From: Psychrobacter phenylpyruvicus DSM 7000 = NBRC 102152
Lineage (GTDB): Bacteria; Pseudomonadota; Gammaproteobacteria; Pseudomonadales; Moraxellaceae
Assembly: GCF_000685805.1 (NCBI RefSeq)
Contig: NZ_JMKP01000012.1
Span: forward strand, 1-64,000
DNA: 64,000 nt
Direction of reading: 5' to 3'
A program made the translations under genes and the position numbers. Positions 26,242-35,635 of this stretch are shown here, in pieces (positions within the stretch are counted from its first letter, which is position 1; each line of letters opens with the position of its first letter). Under the pieces are notes generated by a model. That model was given only the letters and a program-made list of their open reading frames with translations. It searched no databases and was not told where the DNA came from.

Positions 26242-28601
26242 CTAGTACTTTTTTCCAATTTCTATTGCTTCTTGCAATTGAGGTGCATTTCCACCACCTC
26301 CATGTGGTCCAGTAGATGGAACTATAACGACATTCGGGTGAAATTTATAATAATTTTCCATAGTATCATAGTCGTTTCTAATTGCTTGTATAGCTCCTTC
26401 ATAAGATCTATCTCCAAAAGCCTTACCTGCAACTCTAAGAGCACCGTCATTTCCTAAGTCTTTATCACCTCTAATAGCAATAACTATAACCCTTTTAGAG
26501 TTGTGCGAAGCTAAATTAAGTTGTTCTACAAAATCTTTATTATCATAATCTACTCTAGCTCCTGCAACTACTCTATAATCCCATTTACCGACTCCACGTG
26601 GTGTACCTGCAAGTAAGGCTGCATCGCCACCCATACTAAAGTCAGCTATAACTTTTAATCTATTAGGGGTATGTTGCAAATGTTCAGCCATGACAGCCCC
26701 AACCACGGGACTACTATTATAAAACTCACTATTATTAACATCCGGCGAATTTACTGCCTCCATTTGTCCATTAGTTAGTTGGTACATTGTATTCGCTAAA
26801 TTAGCAACTCCAGACGGATCTCCTAGACCTCCACCATGTAGAATTATATTTTCATCCTCAAACGCATCCCCATCAGCTTGCTGAGTCTCTAACCGCTTCT
26901 TATTTGCAGCCAACATTTCTTGCTGCTCTAGAGCGGTATTGGTATTATTAATCGCAGTCGTATCTATATTGCCCTTCGCATCTGCAATATCGCCATTGTT
27001 CGCCCATTTGCCTACGTTATAAACTATCTCACCTAAATTACCCATTTTCGAGGCGGACGCTTCGCCTTGTCCATTACTATGTGTAATCTCTTCAGTTAAT
27101 GTATTTGCATTATTATAGGTATCGCCAATAGGAGCAATGTTGCCATTGGCAATAGTTACGCCATCACTGGTGTTTAATGCGCCACTGTCTAGGTAAATAT
27201 CTTTACCTGTGGTTTCATTGGCAGAGCCTAGTACTACTGTTCCTACTACTCCACCTCGAGACTTGGTTAAGTCAGGGTTTATATAAACTGTCGCATCTTC
27301 TGCATCGGTACCTTTAGCAAATTTATCTTTTAGCTGATTAAGCTCAACTTGCTTAACAATCTCATTGGTTAAACCTTCCTCTTCTATCTTTTCTATTTTG
27401 GCATTTAGTTCAGCAGTATCATCACTCATGCCTGTATGATTAATATTATTAATCAATGTAATGCTATCTTTAACTTTACCTAAATTGTATTTATTTTGAC
27501 TATCAGGGTTTTTGTTTCCTTTATCGGTCACAGCGGCAATGATAGCTGGTACTTTAAGCGCATCTGCAATAGTTATCGTGCCTACTTTCTTAGCATTCTT
27601 ACCAATATTTTTCTGTTCATCAGCAATCTGCGTCCGACCCGCCTCAGTAAACACTCTTGCATCGATATTGGCATCGACACCAAGTCCTGCGGTTTGTTGA
27701 TCTTTAATAATGATTTCGGTATTGAATGGATCTCGGTTGGCACCTGCTAGACTGTTTTGTCCTGTAGACGTATCAGTGGTAACGATAGCGCCTTGTCCAA
27801 TCGTAGCTTTTATCACACTTTCAAATTCATTGGCATTATTGCCAACTTGTACGCCGAGGTTGTTGATGCTTTGACCTTGCTTTCCTGTACCAATACCTAT
27901 ACTACCGCCTAGGTTACGCTGGTCATTGGTGGCAGTGTTGATAATATCTTTGGTGGTCAGGGTGTCTGTAGTGAAGTTAAGGGTGCTACTGCTTTGATTG
28001 CCCTCACTATCGGTTTGGATGTTAGCCATAATACCGCCAATGTTGGTGGTATGACCTACCGTGATAAATTGCTTATCACCTCTATCGATGATACCGCTTT
28101 GTTCGGCTGCAATAATACTTTTTGCGTTGCCGTTTGCTTTGTTGGCGCCTAGGCTTCCCCCTGTCGGTGCACCGCCTGATAGACTGATGCCTATGTTAGC
28201 CCCTGAGCTTTTGTTACTGCTTTCCCTAGTGTTTTGTACGGTTTCAATATAAAGCTTATCTGTGCTATAGCCACCTTCACTTGCGCCACTAATGTCAATA
28301 ACCCCACCATTAATGGTGGTTGTGTCAGCACGACCATTTAGACTGTCAACACTTAAGTTAGTATTAACTTGCATGGTGCTACTACCTTCAGAGCTACTGT
28401 TTTGTGTACTTAAACCTAAGCTTACATTGCCTGCGGTGTGGGTCAGTGCAGTTTGAGTATTGTCATTTTCAGTTTTTGCTTACCAATAGTAAAGCCAAGT
28501 CCACCTGAACTAAAGACACCTGATTTCTTGGTACTACTCTCACTACTTTTACTTGAGGTGTTTTGTGCCGCTAGGATGTTGGCACATAGGTTATTAAAGG
28601 G
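26242..28601 (-). pseudogene. Frameshifted CdiA/filamentous-haemagglutinin tail with alpha/beta-hydrolase-like toxin end
   Basis: The 3' part of a large two-partner-secretion exoprotein. From 28601 the frame reads PFNNLCANILAAQNTSSKSSESSTKKSGVFSSGGLGFTIGKQ in short blocks typical of haemagglutinin repeats, then shifts in a run of five T (28473-28477; A on the coding strand) and continues as a 710-residue open frame (ATG 28374). Residues 1-330 of that frame are haemagglutinin repeats; 330-500 are a variable pre-toxin stretch. The last 200 residues look like an alpha/beta hydrolase: HGGG (about 513-516, oxyanion-hole type), nucleophile elbow DFSMGGD (Ser about 580), RGDKD (Asp about 637 or 639) and GPHGGGG (His about 691). 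There is no N-terminal secretion (TPS) domain or signal peptide here, and a stop lies directly upstream at 28602-28604, so it is an orphan module, probably silent unless recombined into a complete cdiA. Confidence 0.75.
28473..28477 (-). other. Frameshift in homopolymer within the haemagglutinin tail
   Basis: Upstream codons end GFTIGKQK; adding one A to the coding-strand A5 run joins them directly to TENDNTQTALTHTAGNVSLGLSTQNSSSEGSSTM, which is the expected repeat sequence. The simplest reading is a single-base deletion, though a sequencing error or phase variation in a homopolymer is also possible. Confidence 0.8.
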
Positions 28602-28630
28602 TCACCTTTTGAATTGCTCAATACCCTATA

Positions 28631-29341
28631 TTATTTGTTACAGTCAAACTTCTTCATATGATCTATTTGGTAAGAAGCCCAATTTACACTTTCAATTTCA
28701 CCTTTTAAGCGTTTTTTATGCCTTTCTAACCTATCTTTTTCTCTTTCGCTCAATAAGTAAACTGCTGTAGAATCGATAATAAAACGATTATTTTGTTTAT
28801 CAAAACGTGCGATATAAGTGTATTCATTAGGATAAGGGTTTTTACCTTTTTTTGCTGCTTTGTCGTTGTACCAGTTAAATACCTTGCAATCAGTTAAAGG
28901 CTCATTGGTTGGCATGTCTATGAGATAATAGATGCTATTGTTGTATACTACTCCATCACTTGCAAGACCAAACTCAGGCACTCTATTAGTCTTTATAAGT
29001 CCCTCTTTTGTCAGCACATACATATTTTTATGTGGATACATTTTTGCATTAGTATCTGCATTTAACAGGTAGTATTCGTAGCTTAATATTTCTCTTGGCG
29101 GTCTTTCGATAATAGGATAAAACTCTTGATATACGATACGTCTTATTAGAAAATACCTATTCCCATCAATATTTATAACACGATTAGCTTCATTACCACT
29201 TACAGACTCGACCTTTTCCTTATCAATTTTTAAAAAGAAGTTCTCGCTGGTTTTACATTTTGGTAGTAACATTGTCAATAATAATGCACCTAAAACTACT
29301 ACTATCCATTTTAATGGTCTGATATCTTTATAAAATTTCAT
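28631..29341 (-). CDS. Membrane-anchored protein of unknown function, candidate immunity protein
   Basis: A 236-residue protein starting MKFYKDIRPLKWIVVVLGALLLTMLLPKC, i.e. one N-terminal TM or signal-anchor (about 11-28); Cys 29 lies after MLLPK, not a good lipobox. The rest is polar with many Tyr, Lys and Asn (LSYEYYLLNADTNAKMYPHKNMYVLTKEGLI; NPYPNEYTYIARFDKQNNRFIIDSTAVYLLSEREKDRLERHKKRLKGEI). No family recognised. It follows an orphan toxin-like fragment (29557-30216) and precedes a haemagglutinin tail, both on the same strand, which is the slot of an immunity gene in an orphan toxin array. The gap to the upstream fragment (215 bases, with a hairpin) is longer than usual for a toxin-immunity pair. 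Confidence 0.55.
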   Translation of the reverse strand: MKFYKDIRPLKWIVVVLGALLLTMLLPKCKTSENFFLKIDKEKVESVSGNEANRVINIDGNRYFLIRRIVYQEFYPIIERPPREILSYEYYLLNADTNAKMYPHKNMYVLTKEGLIKTNRVPEFGLASDGVVYNNSIYYLIDMPTNEPLTDCKVFNWYNDKAAKKGKNPYPNEYTYIARFDKQNNRFIIDSTAVYLLSEREKDRLERHKKRLKGEIESVNWASYQIDHMKKFDCNK

Positions 29342-29412
29342 ACCCCACCTGATATAGAATTAAAATACTTTTATAATCCAACTATGTTGGGTCTTAGTTA
29401 AAATAGAAATTG

Positions 29413-29439
29413 TAGCGACTAAATATCATATAGTCGCTA
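29413..29439 (-). terminator. Hairpin between orphan toxin fragment and next gene
   Basis: A perfect 9-bp stem TAGCGACTA/TAGTCGCTA (29413-29421 with 29431-29439) with a 9-base loop, 118 bases beyond the stop of the fragment at 29557. The following minus-strand sequence is only moderately T-rich. Confidence 0.45.
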
Positions 29440-29556
29440 GGGTACATTGTTTTAAGAATCTTAATTGATTATAGTTTGTCTATTCTTATAGCTTAGATAT
29501 TGACAAATGCATAAGTTCTATACCACTTATAATTATACAAATTTATTTTTCTAATA

Positions 29557-30216
29557 CTATCGTCCAATAGGGTGACCAGGTTTTGGTGGATTAACTTTAT
29601 CTACATCATGTTCACTTTTAGCAAAATCCATTAACAATCTTATTTGTACTTCTTGATCTTTTGTTAGTGCTATTTTATTTAGTAGTTCGGTGTACTCAGC
29701 ACTTGGCTTTCCACCAAAGCCATTATTTGACATACTTGAAAAGTATCTTAATTGTTCTGCGTATTTTTTAAAATTTTCTTTTGAATATTTATAGCCTGGG
29801 TTATCTTGTTTTGCACCAGGTAATAAATGCCCAGTACCTTCTGTAAAAGGTAATCCATGAAGATCATGAGCATACAAATCACCATAAAGATGTAATAAGT
29901 TTTCATCAGCAGTCGTTAATTTATAATCTTCGTTGTTTGTTATTAAATTTAACAAAGATGAAACTTGAGCTGCCACAGACACCCTTTGAGCTTTTAATCT
30001 ATCTTTTTTTGCTCGTGTATCAGTTAGAGTTATATCATCAGCTATACCTAATGCATGAATGGAAGGCTGGTTACGATTATCTCGATTATCTCTACCGTCT
30101 GGTCTTACAACATCAAAAGGCTGAACTAAAAAACTTTGAACTAAACTGCTGCCACTCATAGCATTTCTGCTATCTGTATCTGGAGCCCATGCAGCCTTTG
30201 CAATTTTCTCATTACC
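29557..30216 (-). pseudogene. Orphan C-terminal fragment of a CdiA-like exoprotein
   Basis: The frame is open from just after a stop (30217-30219) and reads GNEKIAKAAWAPDTDSRNAMSGSSLVQSFLVQPFDVV, linker-like sequence of haemagglutinin exoproteins, before a charged C-terminal domain of about 150 residues (ITLTDTRAKKDRLKAQRVSVAAQVSSLLNL; LHLYGDLYAHDLHGLPFTEGTGHLLPGAKQ; NPPKPGHPIGR at the end). The first ATG (30159) has no Shine-Dalgarno and lies inside conserved-looking sequence, so this is a displaced 3' end rather than a complete gene. The C-terminal domain is not recognised; a DLYAHDLHG segment with two His could be catalytic, but this is a guess. Confidence 0.6.
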
Positions 30217-30343
30217 TTAGAGTATTTTTACTTCAGACGTGGACTGTGGTTTTATATGATATATCCCAACATCTCCGATTAAATGATTGGATTATGTTGC
30301 CTATCAGAAATCTATATATGAAAAAAAAGACATAAAAAATAAA

Positions 30344-30364
30344 AGACGCCCAAAAAGGACGTCT
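30344..30364 (-). terminator. Terminator of the 236-residue protein gene
   Basis: AGACG/CGTCT stem with one mismatch and two further G-C pairs around an A5 loop, followed on the minus strand by a T-rich tract. It lies about 85 bases after the stop at 30447. Confidence 0.65.
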
Positions 30365-30446
30365 AGTTCAACTACTACTTAGTAGGTTACAGTAGCCTAT
30401 GCCTCTAATTTTCTGTATACATGCCATGGTTAGTGAAAACTAGCCA

Positions 30447-31157
30447 TCAAAACCAACCTGCTTCCAAAAGATGTTCAGTATTGCTTAGCTCAAAGCTAGT
30501 AACTAAGTCATAAAACTCACCTGGGTCTTCCACTTTGTCTAGTAACTCTCGTTTGTATAGAGCGACAAACATCGCAAGTGAGTAAGCCGCACAATGGATA
30601 GATTTTTTAGGATTAAATGAGATATCAGTAAAAGCCTGATATTGAACAACTTCTTCATGTAATTCTGGATGTTGTTTTAGAGCGTTGATATAAAGCCAGT
30701 CATAAAAAGTGGTTAATGGTTCAACCCCCCACTCCATACCAAAATAATCATAACCCGTTAACTCACCAGATGAGATTAAACTGTCATCTTTTCTCGCCTG
30801 CCTAGGTTTTTCAGTCAGTAAATCTAAGTAAGGTCCGCCATTCTCAAACACCTTGCTGGCTTGAAATGCGTTCTCAACACTGCTCTTTTGGCCATTGTCA
30901 TTGGTAATTTGTAAGCTATAAGGACTTAGCGGAAAGCTTAATTTATTGCCTGATTTGGTCGATAGCTCCAATACATTTTTAAAGCCATATTTCTTTTTTA
31001 TGACTCGGTGCAGATCATTAAGGGTCTTTTTCTTCTGTCTAGTAGCAAACCCCACATGCCGCTCAATTCGAACCATATCGGTTTTTACCAGATTATCACT
31101 GCCCACTCTTGGCATAAATACGGGTTTAGATTCCATGGGAGTTGTTGCTTGTTCCAT
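30447..31157 (-). CDS. Conserved-looking protein of unknown function (possible NADAR-like fold)
   Basis: A 236-residue soluble protein, not confidently recognised. Conserved-looking blocks are FPLSPYSLQITNDNGQKSSVENAFQASKVFENGGPYLDLL (about 75-115), LTGYDYFGMEWGVEPLTTFYDWLYINAL (about 133-160) and FTDISFNPKKSIHCAAYSLAMFVAL. The SVENAFQASKVF block is reminiscent of the S-x-E-H-x-F-Q-A-x-K motif of NADAR (ADP-ribose-processing) proteins, but His is replaced by Asn and the rest cannot be aligned by eye. It may be part of a small defence or stress module; it stands alone, with its own terminator and 192 bases from the next gene. Confidence 0.6.
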   Translation of the reverse strand: MEQATTPMESKPVFMPRVGSDNLVKTDMVRIERHVGFATRQKKKTLNDLHRVIKKKYGFKNVLELSTKSGNKLSFPLSPYSLQITNDNGQKSSVENAFQASKVFENGGPYLDLLTEKPRQARKDDSLISSGELTGYDYFGMEWGVEPLTTFYDWLYINALKQHPELHEEVVQYQAFTDISFNPKKSIHCAAYSLAMFVALYKRELLDKVEDPGEFYDLVTSFELSNTEHLLEAGWF

Positions 31158-31299
31158 AACGAGGTGCCTTTTACTTTAAAATCTTACTATCAATAAATAT
31201 TACTTAGTCTTAGCGAGGCAGTTTAGCGGATTCTTTATGATTTATCTTGTGCTATTTCTTTAGTTTATTAAAAAGTATAAAAATATACTTATAAAAAAA

Positions 31300-31330
31300 C
31301 CGCCCTGATATTAGATAAATATCAGGGCGG
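31300..31330 (-). terminator. Terminator of the DUF962 gene
   Basis: A perfect 13-bp GC-rich stem (31300-31312 with 31318-31330), 5-base loop and a run of seven T on the minus strand. It lies 20 bases after the stop at 31350. Confidence 0.92.
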
Positions 31331-31349
31331 CGATTAATTTTTGTTAATC

Positions 31350-31742
31350 CTAACTAATCTTATCAAACTTTGGATCTTTCAAACTGACATTGCCACGAAG
31401 AATGTCTGAGTACATTCGAAAGTCACTAACGAAACTTTGTACCGGATATTTGAAAGTGGCGGGCTTGTTCTTTTCAAAAAAGAAATGACCAACCCAAGCG
31501 CAGGCATAACCAGCAGCAATACCTTTTAATACAGGACTCAACCTACCCGTTTTTAATGCGGTCGCAAATCCAATTAAACCGAAACTACTGCCAGCGAAAT
31601 GTAATCTACGTGATATGACATTTTGATGTTCTTCGAGATAAAAACTATAAAAGCTTTTATTGACGGGCTTAGTGGTAACTACTTGATAATTTGGGGTGTT
31701 TTCTTGAGTTATTACAGGCTTGGTATCTAATGAGATGGTCAT
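31350..31742 (-). CDS. DUF962 (Mpo1-like) membrane protein
   Basis: A 130-residue protein with the DUF962 pattern: SFYSFYLEEHQNVISRRLHFAGSSFGLIGFAT (about 30-61) and GYACAWVGHFFFEKNKPATFKYPVQSFVSDFRMY (about 77-112). Two hydrophobic segments lie around 50-63 and 72-88. The EH...RRLH, GHFFFEKNKPATF and PVQSFVSDFRMY pieces are the family landmarks; the yeast relative Mpo1 is an iron-dependent dioxygenase in fatty-acid alpha-oxidation, and the conserved His residues are present here. Whether the bacterial protein does the same is not known. Confidence 0.82.
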   Translation of the reverse strand: MTISLDTKPVITQENTPNYQVVTTKPVNKSFYSFYLEEHQNVISRRLHFAGSSFGLIGFATALKTGRLSPVLKGIAAGYACAWVGHFFFEKNKPATFKYPVQSFVSDFRMYSDILRGNVSLKDPKFDKIS

Positions 31743-31906
31743 AGTAGCATCCTTGCTTAATGAGTATTACTTTTGAATTTGTTAAATTCAATATCCTTTA
31801 AATATGACTTCCTGTCAAATATCAAACATTGATAGGACACACTATGAGCAGGTTCTATTGAAAGTCTACATAGCCATTAATAAGTGTGTGCCATATGTTG
31901 ATTTCA

Positions 31907-32302
31907 CTAATCTCTTTTCATCTTAACGACATTCATGCTGGGATAAGCCAAATCAATTTTATACTTTTGGCCACCGCGATATGCCTTTGTTTTGACAATA
32001 CCTTGGCTGTGCTTGTAGTCGACCTTCTCAACTCGGTAGCCCATGCTATTTAGCTTACGAGTAGCCAGTCTTTCGGCATTAACTCTATTATAGTCACTCT
32101 TCTTATAATCTTTGTTTTTGTGCTTATTTTTGTTTTTATGGCCATTATGTTTTTTATAATCGCCTTTACCATTAGGATAATAAACACCCCCATTAGGATG
32201 GTAAATAGGACCATCTACGATCAGCGGAGTTGAGGTACATCCTGTGGTAACTGCTAACATTACAGCGGCAATGCCTGCGGCCAGTGCTTTAGATTGGGTC
32301 AT
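31907..32302 (-). CDS. Small PepSY-like lipoprotein with Lys/His/Asn-rich linker
   Basis: About 131 residues from the ATG at 32302: MTQSKALAAGIAAVMLAVTTGC is a lipoprotein signal with lipobox VTTGC. A basic linker (KGDYKKHNGHKNKNKHKNKDYKK) leads to a C-terminal PepSY-like segment (ERLATRKLNSMGYRVEKVDYKHSQGIVKTKAYRGGQKYKIDLAYPSMNVVKMKRD). The upstream extension to 32350 encodes a hydrophobic stretch out of register with the signal peptide and lacks a good ribosome site, so I take the shorter start with GGA upstream. Function unknown; probably periplasmic. Confidence 0.78.
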   Translation of the reverse strand: MTQSKALAAGIAAVMLAVTTGCTSTPLIVDGPIYHPNGGVYYPNGKGDYKKHNGHKNKNKHKNKDYKKSDYNRVNAERLATRKLNSMGYRVEKVDYKHSQGIVKTKAYRGGQKYKIDLAYPSMNVVKMKRD

Positions 32303-32472
32303 GGTGATACATCCATATATAATTAATTGAAATAATAAAAAATCAAACAATAGGTTGAAATATTTTATTACAATTATGTGACAGTAGCAGTCACCTTATA
32401 TAGACGGTTGGTATCTTAAGCGTTATCAGTTGTAACTAGACATATCATCAATCAAGCAAATTACATCAAAGT

Positions 32473-32799
32473 TTATCGCTCACAAATCTCGGAGCGCACT
32501 ATAAATCTTTTCCCTTCCGGTATTTCTAAAGAGAAGCTGGCACCGCGCCCAGCTACCACATCTATGGTTAGATCAGTATGTTCCCATAGCTCAAACTGCG
32601 CCTTGCCTATATAAAAAGGACAGCCGCCTATCTCTCCTACTAATACATCTTGCTGGCCCACTTTAAACTCGCCTAATGGGTAACACATTGGTGAGCTGCC
32701 ATCACAACAGCCCCCTGATTGGTGAAACATTAAATCACCGTGCTTGGATTTAAGTAATTCAATCAGCTCAATGCATGCTGGCGTGGCTGTAACTTTCAT
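32473..32799 (-). CDS. DUF779 protein next to alcohol/aldehyde dehydrogenases
   Basis: A 108-residue acidic protein with the DUF779 pattern: MKVTATPACIELIELLKSKHGDLMFHQSGGCCDGSSPMCY (Cys-rich GGCCDGSSPMC, about 29-39), VLVGEIGGCPFYIG, FELWEHTDLTIDVVAGRGASFSLEIPEGKRF. DUF779 genes are commonly found beside aldehyde dehydrogenases, as here (235 bases downstream of the adhP stop). The Cys cluster suggests metal or thiol chemistry; the biochemical role is not established. Confidence 0.85.
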   Translation of the reverse strand: MKVTATPACIELIELLKSKHGDLMFHQSGGCCDGSSPMCYPLGEFKVGQQDVLVGEIGGCPFYIGKAQFELWEHTDLTIDVVAGRGASFSLEIPEGKRFIVRSEICER

Positions 32800-33034
32800 A
32801 ATGGTACTCCTAGTTATTAAAAGCTTTGTAAGTAAGGGTTATGCGGATATAAGCATAGGCATCGGCATAGGTATAGGCACATATAAAAAATAAAAAAAGG
32901 GCCGCATCGCCATTAATCCACATCAAAAGTGATGAGATTAAAAACGATGTGCCCCGTTGTTAACAGCAGTTTATGCCTAAATATATATCAATCGTTTTAT
33001 GATATATATCAAACTAATTGCATAAACACACTAA

Positions 33035-34063
33035 CTACTTAGAATAGTCAATTACAATACGACCCTCGATTTTTCCTTGTCGCATACGCTCAAAAATATC
33101 GTTGATATTCTCCAGAGGCTCCGCAGCGACTGTAGCCTTAACCTTGCCTGCTGCTGCCATATCTAGCGACTCCTGTAAGTCAAGACGAGTGCCTACAATA
33201 GAGCCACGGATGGTAATACCATTTAGTACCGTATCAAAGATAGAAACTGGGAATTCACCTGTTGGTAAGCCATTACAAACCAATGTACCACCCCGACGTA
33301 GCATATCTAAAGCCTGATCAAACGCCTTTGCTGATACTGCAGTGACTAAAGCACCGTGAGCGCCCCCAATCTCTTGCTGCAGATACTCACCCGGATCGGT
33401 ATTCTTCGCGTTCACTACAACTTTAGCGCCCAGTCTTTTGGCAAAGTCTAGCTTCTCATCATCGATATCCACCGCAGCGACGTTAAGTCCCATAGCAATA
33501 GCATATTGCACTGCCATGTGACCCAGTCCGCCGATACCTGAAATAACCACCCAGTCGCCTGGCTTGGTATCAGTCATTTTTAGGCCTTTATAGACAGTGA
33601 CGCCGGCACACAATACTGGAGCAATTTCGACAGAGTCTACGCCCTCAGGGATAATGCCGACATAATTGGCATCTGCAACTACATATTCCGAGAAGCTACC
33701 ATTTACCGAATAACCAGAGTTTTCCTGCTTTTCACATAAAGTTTCCCAGCCGCCCAGACAGTGAGTACAGTGTCCACAGGCTGAATACAACCAAGGCACT
33801 CCGACCCGATCGCCTTTTTTGACATGGTGTACATTTTCACCAACCTCAGTAATAATCCCTACGCCTTCGTGGCCTGGAATAAAGGGTGGATTCGGTTTGA
33901 CGGGCCAATCCCCTTCTACTGCATGAAGATCGGTATGACAAACCCCTGAGGCTTCCATTTTTACCACGATTTGACCTGGACCTGCAGTGGGTATAGCTAC
34001 TTCTTCAATCTTTAGAGGCTGGTTGAGCTCATGCAGTACAGCTGCTTTCATTTTATTAGACAT
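33035..34063 (-). CDS. adhP: Zinc-dependent alcohol dehydrogenase AdhP
   Basis: A 342-residue medium-chain dehydrogenase interconverting alcohols and aldehydes with NAD. Catalytic zinc ligands are in [15 protein letters not shown] (Cys about 42) and [13 protein letters not shown] (His about 65); the structural zinc site is [15 protein letters not shown] (about 96-110). The Rossmann motif is [20 protein letters not shown] (about 174-193). Length and motifs match ethanol-active AdhP. It follows the aldehyde dehydrogenase by 45 bases in the same direction, so the pair would oxidise an alcohol to the acid. Confidence 0.95.
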   Translation of the reverse strand: MSNKMKAAVLHELNQPLKIEEVAIPTAGPGQIVVKMEASGVCHTDLHAVEGDWPVKPNPPFIPGHEGVGIITEVGENVHHVKKGDRVGVPWLYSACGHCTHCLGGWETLCEKQENSGYSVNGSFSEYVVADANYVGIIPEGVDSVEIAPVLCAGVTVYKGLKMTDTKPGDWVVISGIGGLGHMAVQYAIAMGLNVAAVDIDDEKLDFAKRLGAKVVVNAKNTDPGEYLQQEIGGAHGALVTAVSAKAFDQALDMLRRGGTLVCNGLPTGEFPVSIFDTVLNGITIRGSIVGTRLDLQESLDMAAAGKVKATVAAEPLENINDIFERMRQGKIEGRIVIDYSK

Positions 34064-34108
34064 ATTAAATTCCTTTTAATCGATTGTTGAAACTTATTGG
34101 CGCTTATT

Positions 34109-35635
34109 TTAGAAAAAACCCATAGCCTTAGGGCTATAAGACACCAACATGTTTTTGGTTTGCTGATAATGATTCAACATCATCAGATGGTTCTCACGGC
34201 CAATCCCTGACTGCTTGTAGCCACCAAAGGCTGAGTGTGCCGGATATACATGGTAGCAGTTGGTCCATACACGGCCTGCCTGGATACTGCGGCCGAAGCG
34301 GTAAGCTTTGTGTACGCTACGGGTCCAAACACCCGCACCTAACCCATATAAAGTGTCGTTGGCTATGCGCAGTGCTTCCTCATCATCTTTAAAGGTAGTT
34401 ACAGCAAGCACAGGACCAAAGATTTCTTCTTGGAAAATGCGCATGTCATTGCTGCCTTCAAAGATGGTAGGCTGCACATAGTAGCCATTGCCCATATCCC
34501 CATCATGCTTGGCCTGTTCACCACCGACCAATACTTTGGCGCCCTCTTTTTTACCGATATCTAGATAAGACAATATTTTTTCCAGTTGATCTGAGCTGGC
34601 TTGCGCGCCCACCATAGTTTCGGTATCCAGAGGGTTACCGAGCTTAATGGCTTTAACACGCTCAATACAGCGCTTGATAAATTCATCATAGATACTTTCA
34701 TGCACCAGTGCGCGCGAGGGACAAGTACAGACCTCACCTTGGTTTAGCGCAAACATTACCAGACCTTCTACTGCCTTATCTAAGAAGTCATCGTCCTCGT
34801 CCATAATGTCAGCAAAGAAGATGTTCGGGCTCTTACCGCCCAGCTCTAACGTTACCGGAATGATGTTTTCACTGGCGTATTGCATGATTAGACGACCCGT
34901 GGTGGTCTCCCCGGTGAAGGCAATTTTGCTAATGCGAGGGTTGGATGCTAATGGTTTACCGGCCTCTACCCCAAAGCCGTTGACTACGTTTAACACCCCT
35001 TTTGGCAAGATATCAGCCAATCCTATGGTCTCGATAAGATACATAATGGAGGCTGGAGTCTGTTCAGCAGGTTTAAGCACGATACAGTTACCTGCAGCCA
35101 ATGCTGGTGCGATTTTCCAAATAGCCATTAATAATGGGAAATTCCAAGGAATAATCTGACCAACTACCCCTAGCGGTTCATGGAAGTGATAGGCCACAGT
35201 GTCTTCATCAATTTGGCTAATACCGCCTTCTTGAGCACGGATTGCTCCAGCAAAATAACGTAAATGGTCGACAGCCAAGGGGATATCGGCAGCTAGAGTC
35301 TCTCTGACTGGCTTACCATTGTCGTAGCACTCAGCCACCGCAATTTTCTCAAGATTCTCTTCCATCTTGTCAGCGATTTTTAGCAAAAGGTTAGAGCGCT
35401 CAGTGACACTGGTTTTACCCCAGGCATCTTTGGCGGCGTGGGCCGCATCTAAGGCTTTTTCGATGTCAGCAGCTTTTGAACGGGCGACTTGGCAAATGAC
35501 CTTGCCATCGATAGGACTGGTGTTTTCAAAATACTCACCATCAATGGGGGCAACCCACTCTCCGCCAATAAAATTATCATATTTTTTGCGGAACTTAACT
35601 AAACTATTTTCAGTATTAGGGGTTTGGTACAACAT
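34109..35635 (-). CDS. NAD-dependent aldehyde dehydrogenase (acetaldehyde/AldB/ExaC-like)
   Basis: A 508-residue aldehyde dehydrogenase. Visible marks: [23 protein letters not shown] (about 160-182), [13 protein letters not shown] near 240, the general base Glu in [12 protein letters not shown], the nucleophilic Cys in [22 protein letters not shown] (about 305), and [13 protein letters not shown] near 402. The [11 protein letters not shown] form is typical of acetaldehyde-oxidising enzymes such as AldB/ExaC. It forms an operon with adhP and perhaps the DUF779 gene. Confidence 0.94.
   Translation of the reverse strand: MLYQTPNTENSLVKFRKKYDNFIGGEWVAPIDGEYFENTSPIDGKVICQVARSKAADIEKALDAAHAAKDAWGKTSVTERSNLLLKIADKMEENLEKIAVAECYDNGKPVRETLAADIPLAVDHLRYFAGAIRAQEGGISQIDEDTVAYHFHEPLGVVGQIIPWNFPLLMAIWKIAPALAAGNCIVLKPAEQTPASIMYLIETIGLADILPKGVLNVVNGFGVEAGKPLASNPRISKIAFTGETTTGRLIMQYASENIIPVTLELGGKSPNIFFADIMDEDDDFLDKAVEGLVMFALNQGEVCTCPSRALVHESIYDEFIKRCIERVKAIKLGNPLDTETMVGAQASSDQLEKILSYLDIGKKEGAKVLVGGEQAKHDGDMGNGYYVQPTIFEGSNDMRIFQEEIFGPVLAVTTFKDDEEALRIANDTLYGLGAGVWTRSVHKAYRFGRSIQAGRVWTNCYHVYPAHSAFGGYKQSGIGRENHLMMLNHYQQTKNMLVSYSPKAMGFF

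Noticed and set aside
28438-28770. Plus-strand 110-codon frame across the haemagglutinin tail and next gene
   Set aside because: It crosses a gene boundary antisense to both and has no motif; shadow frame.
32855-32945. Repeated GGCATAGG/GGTATAGG units near 32860-32880
   Set aside because: Only a few short imperfect copies; too small to call a repeat array or regulatory element.
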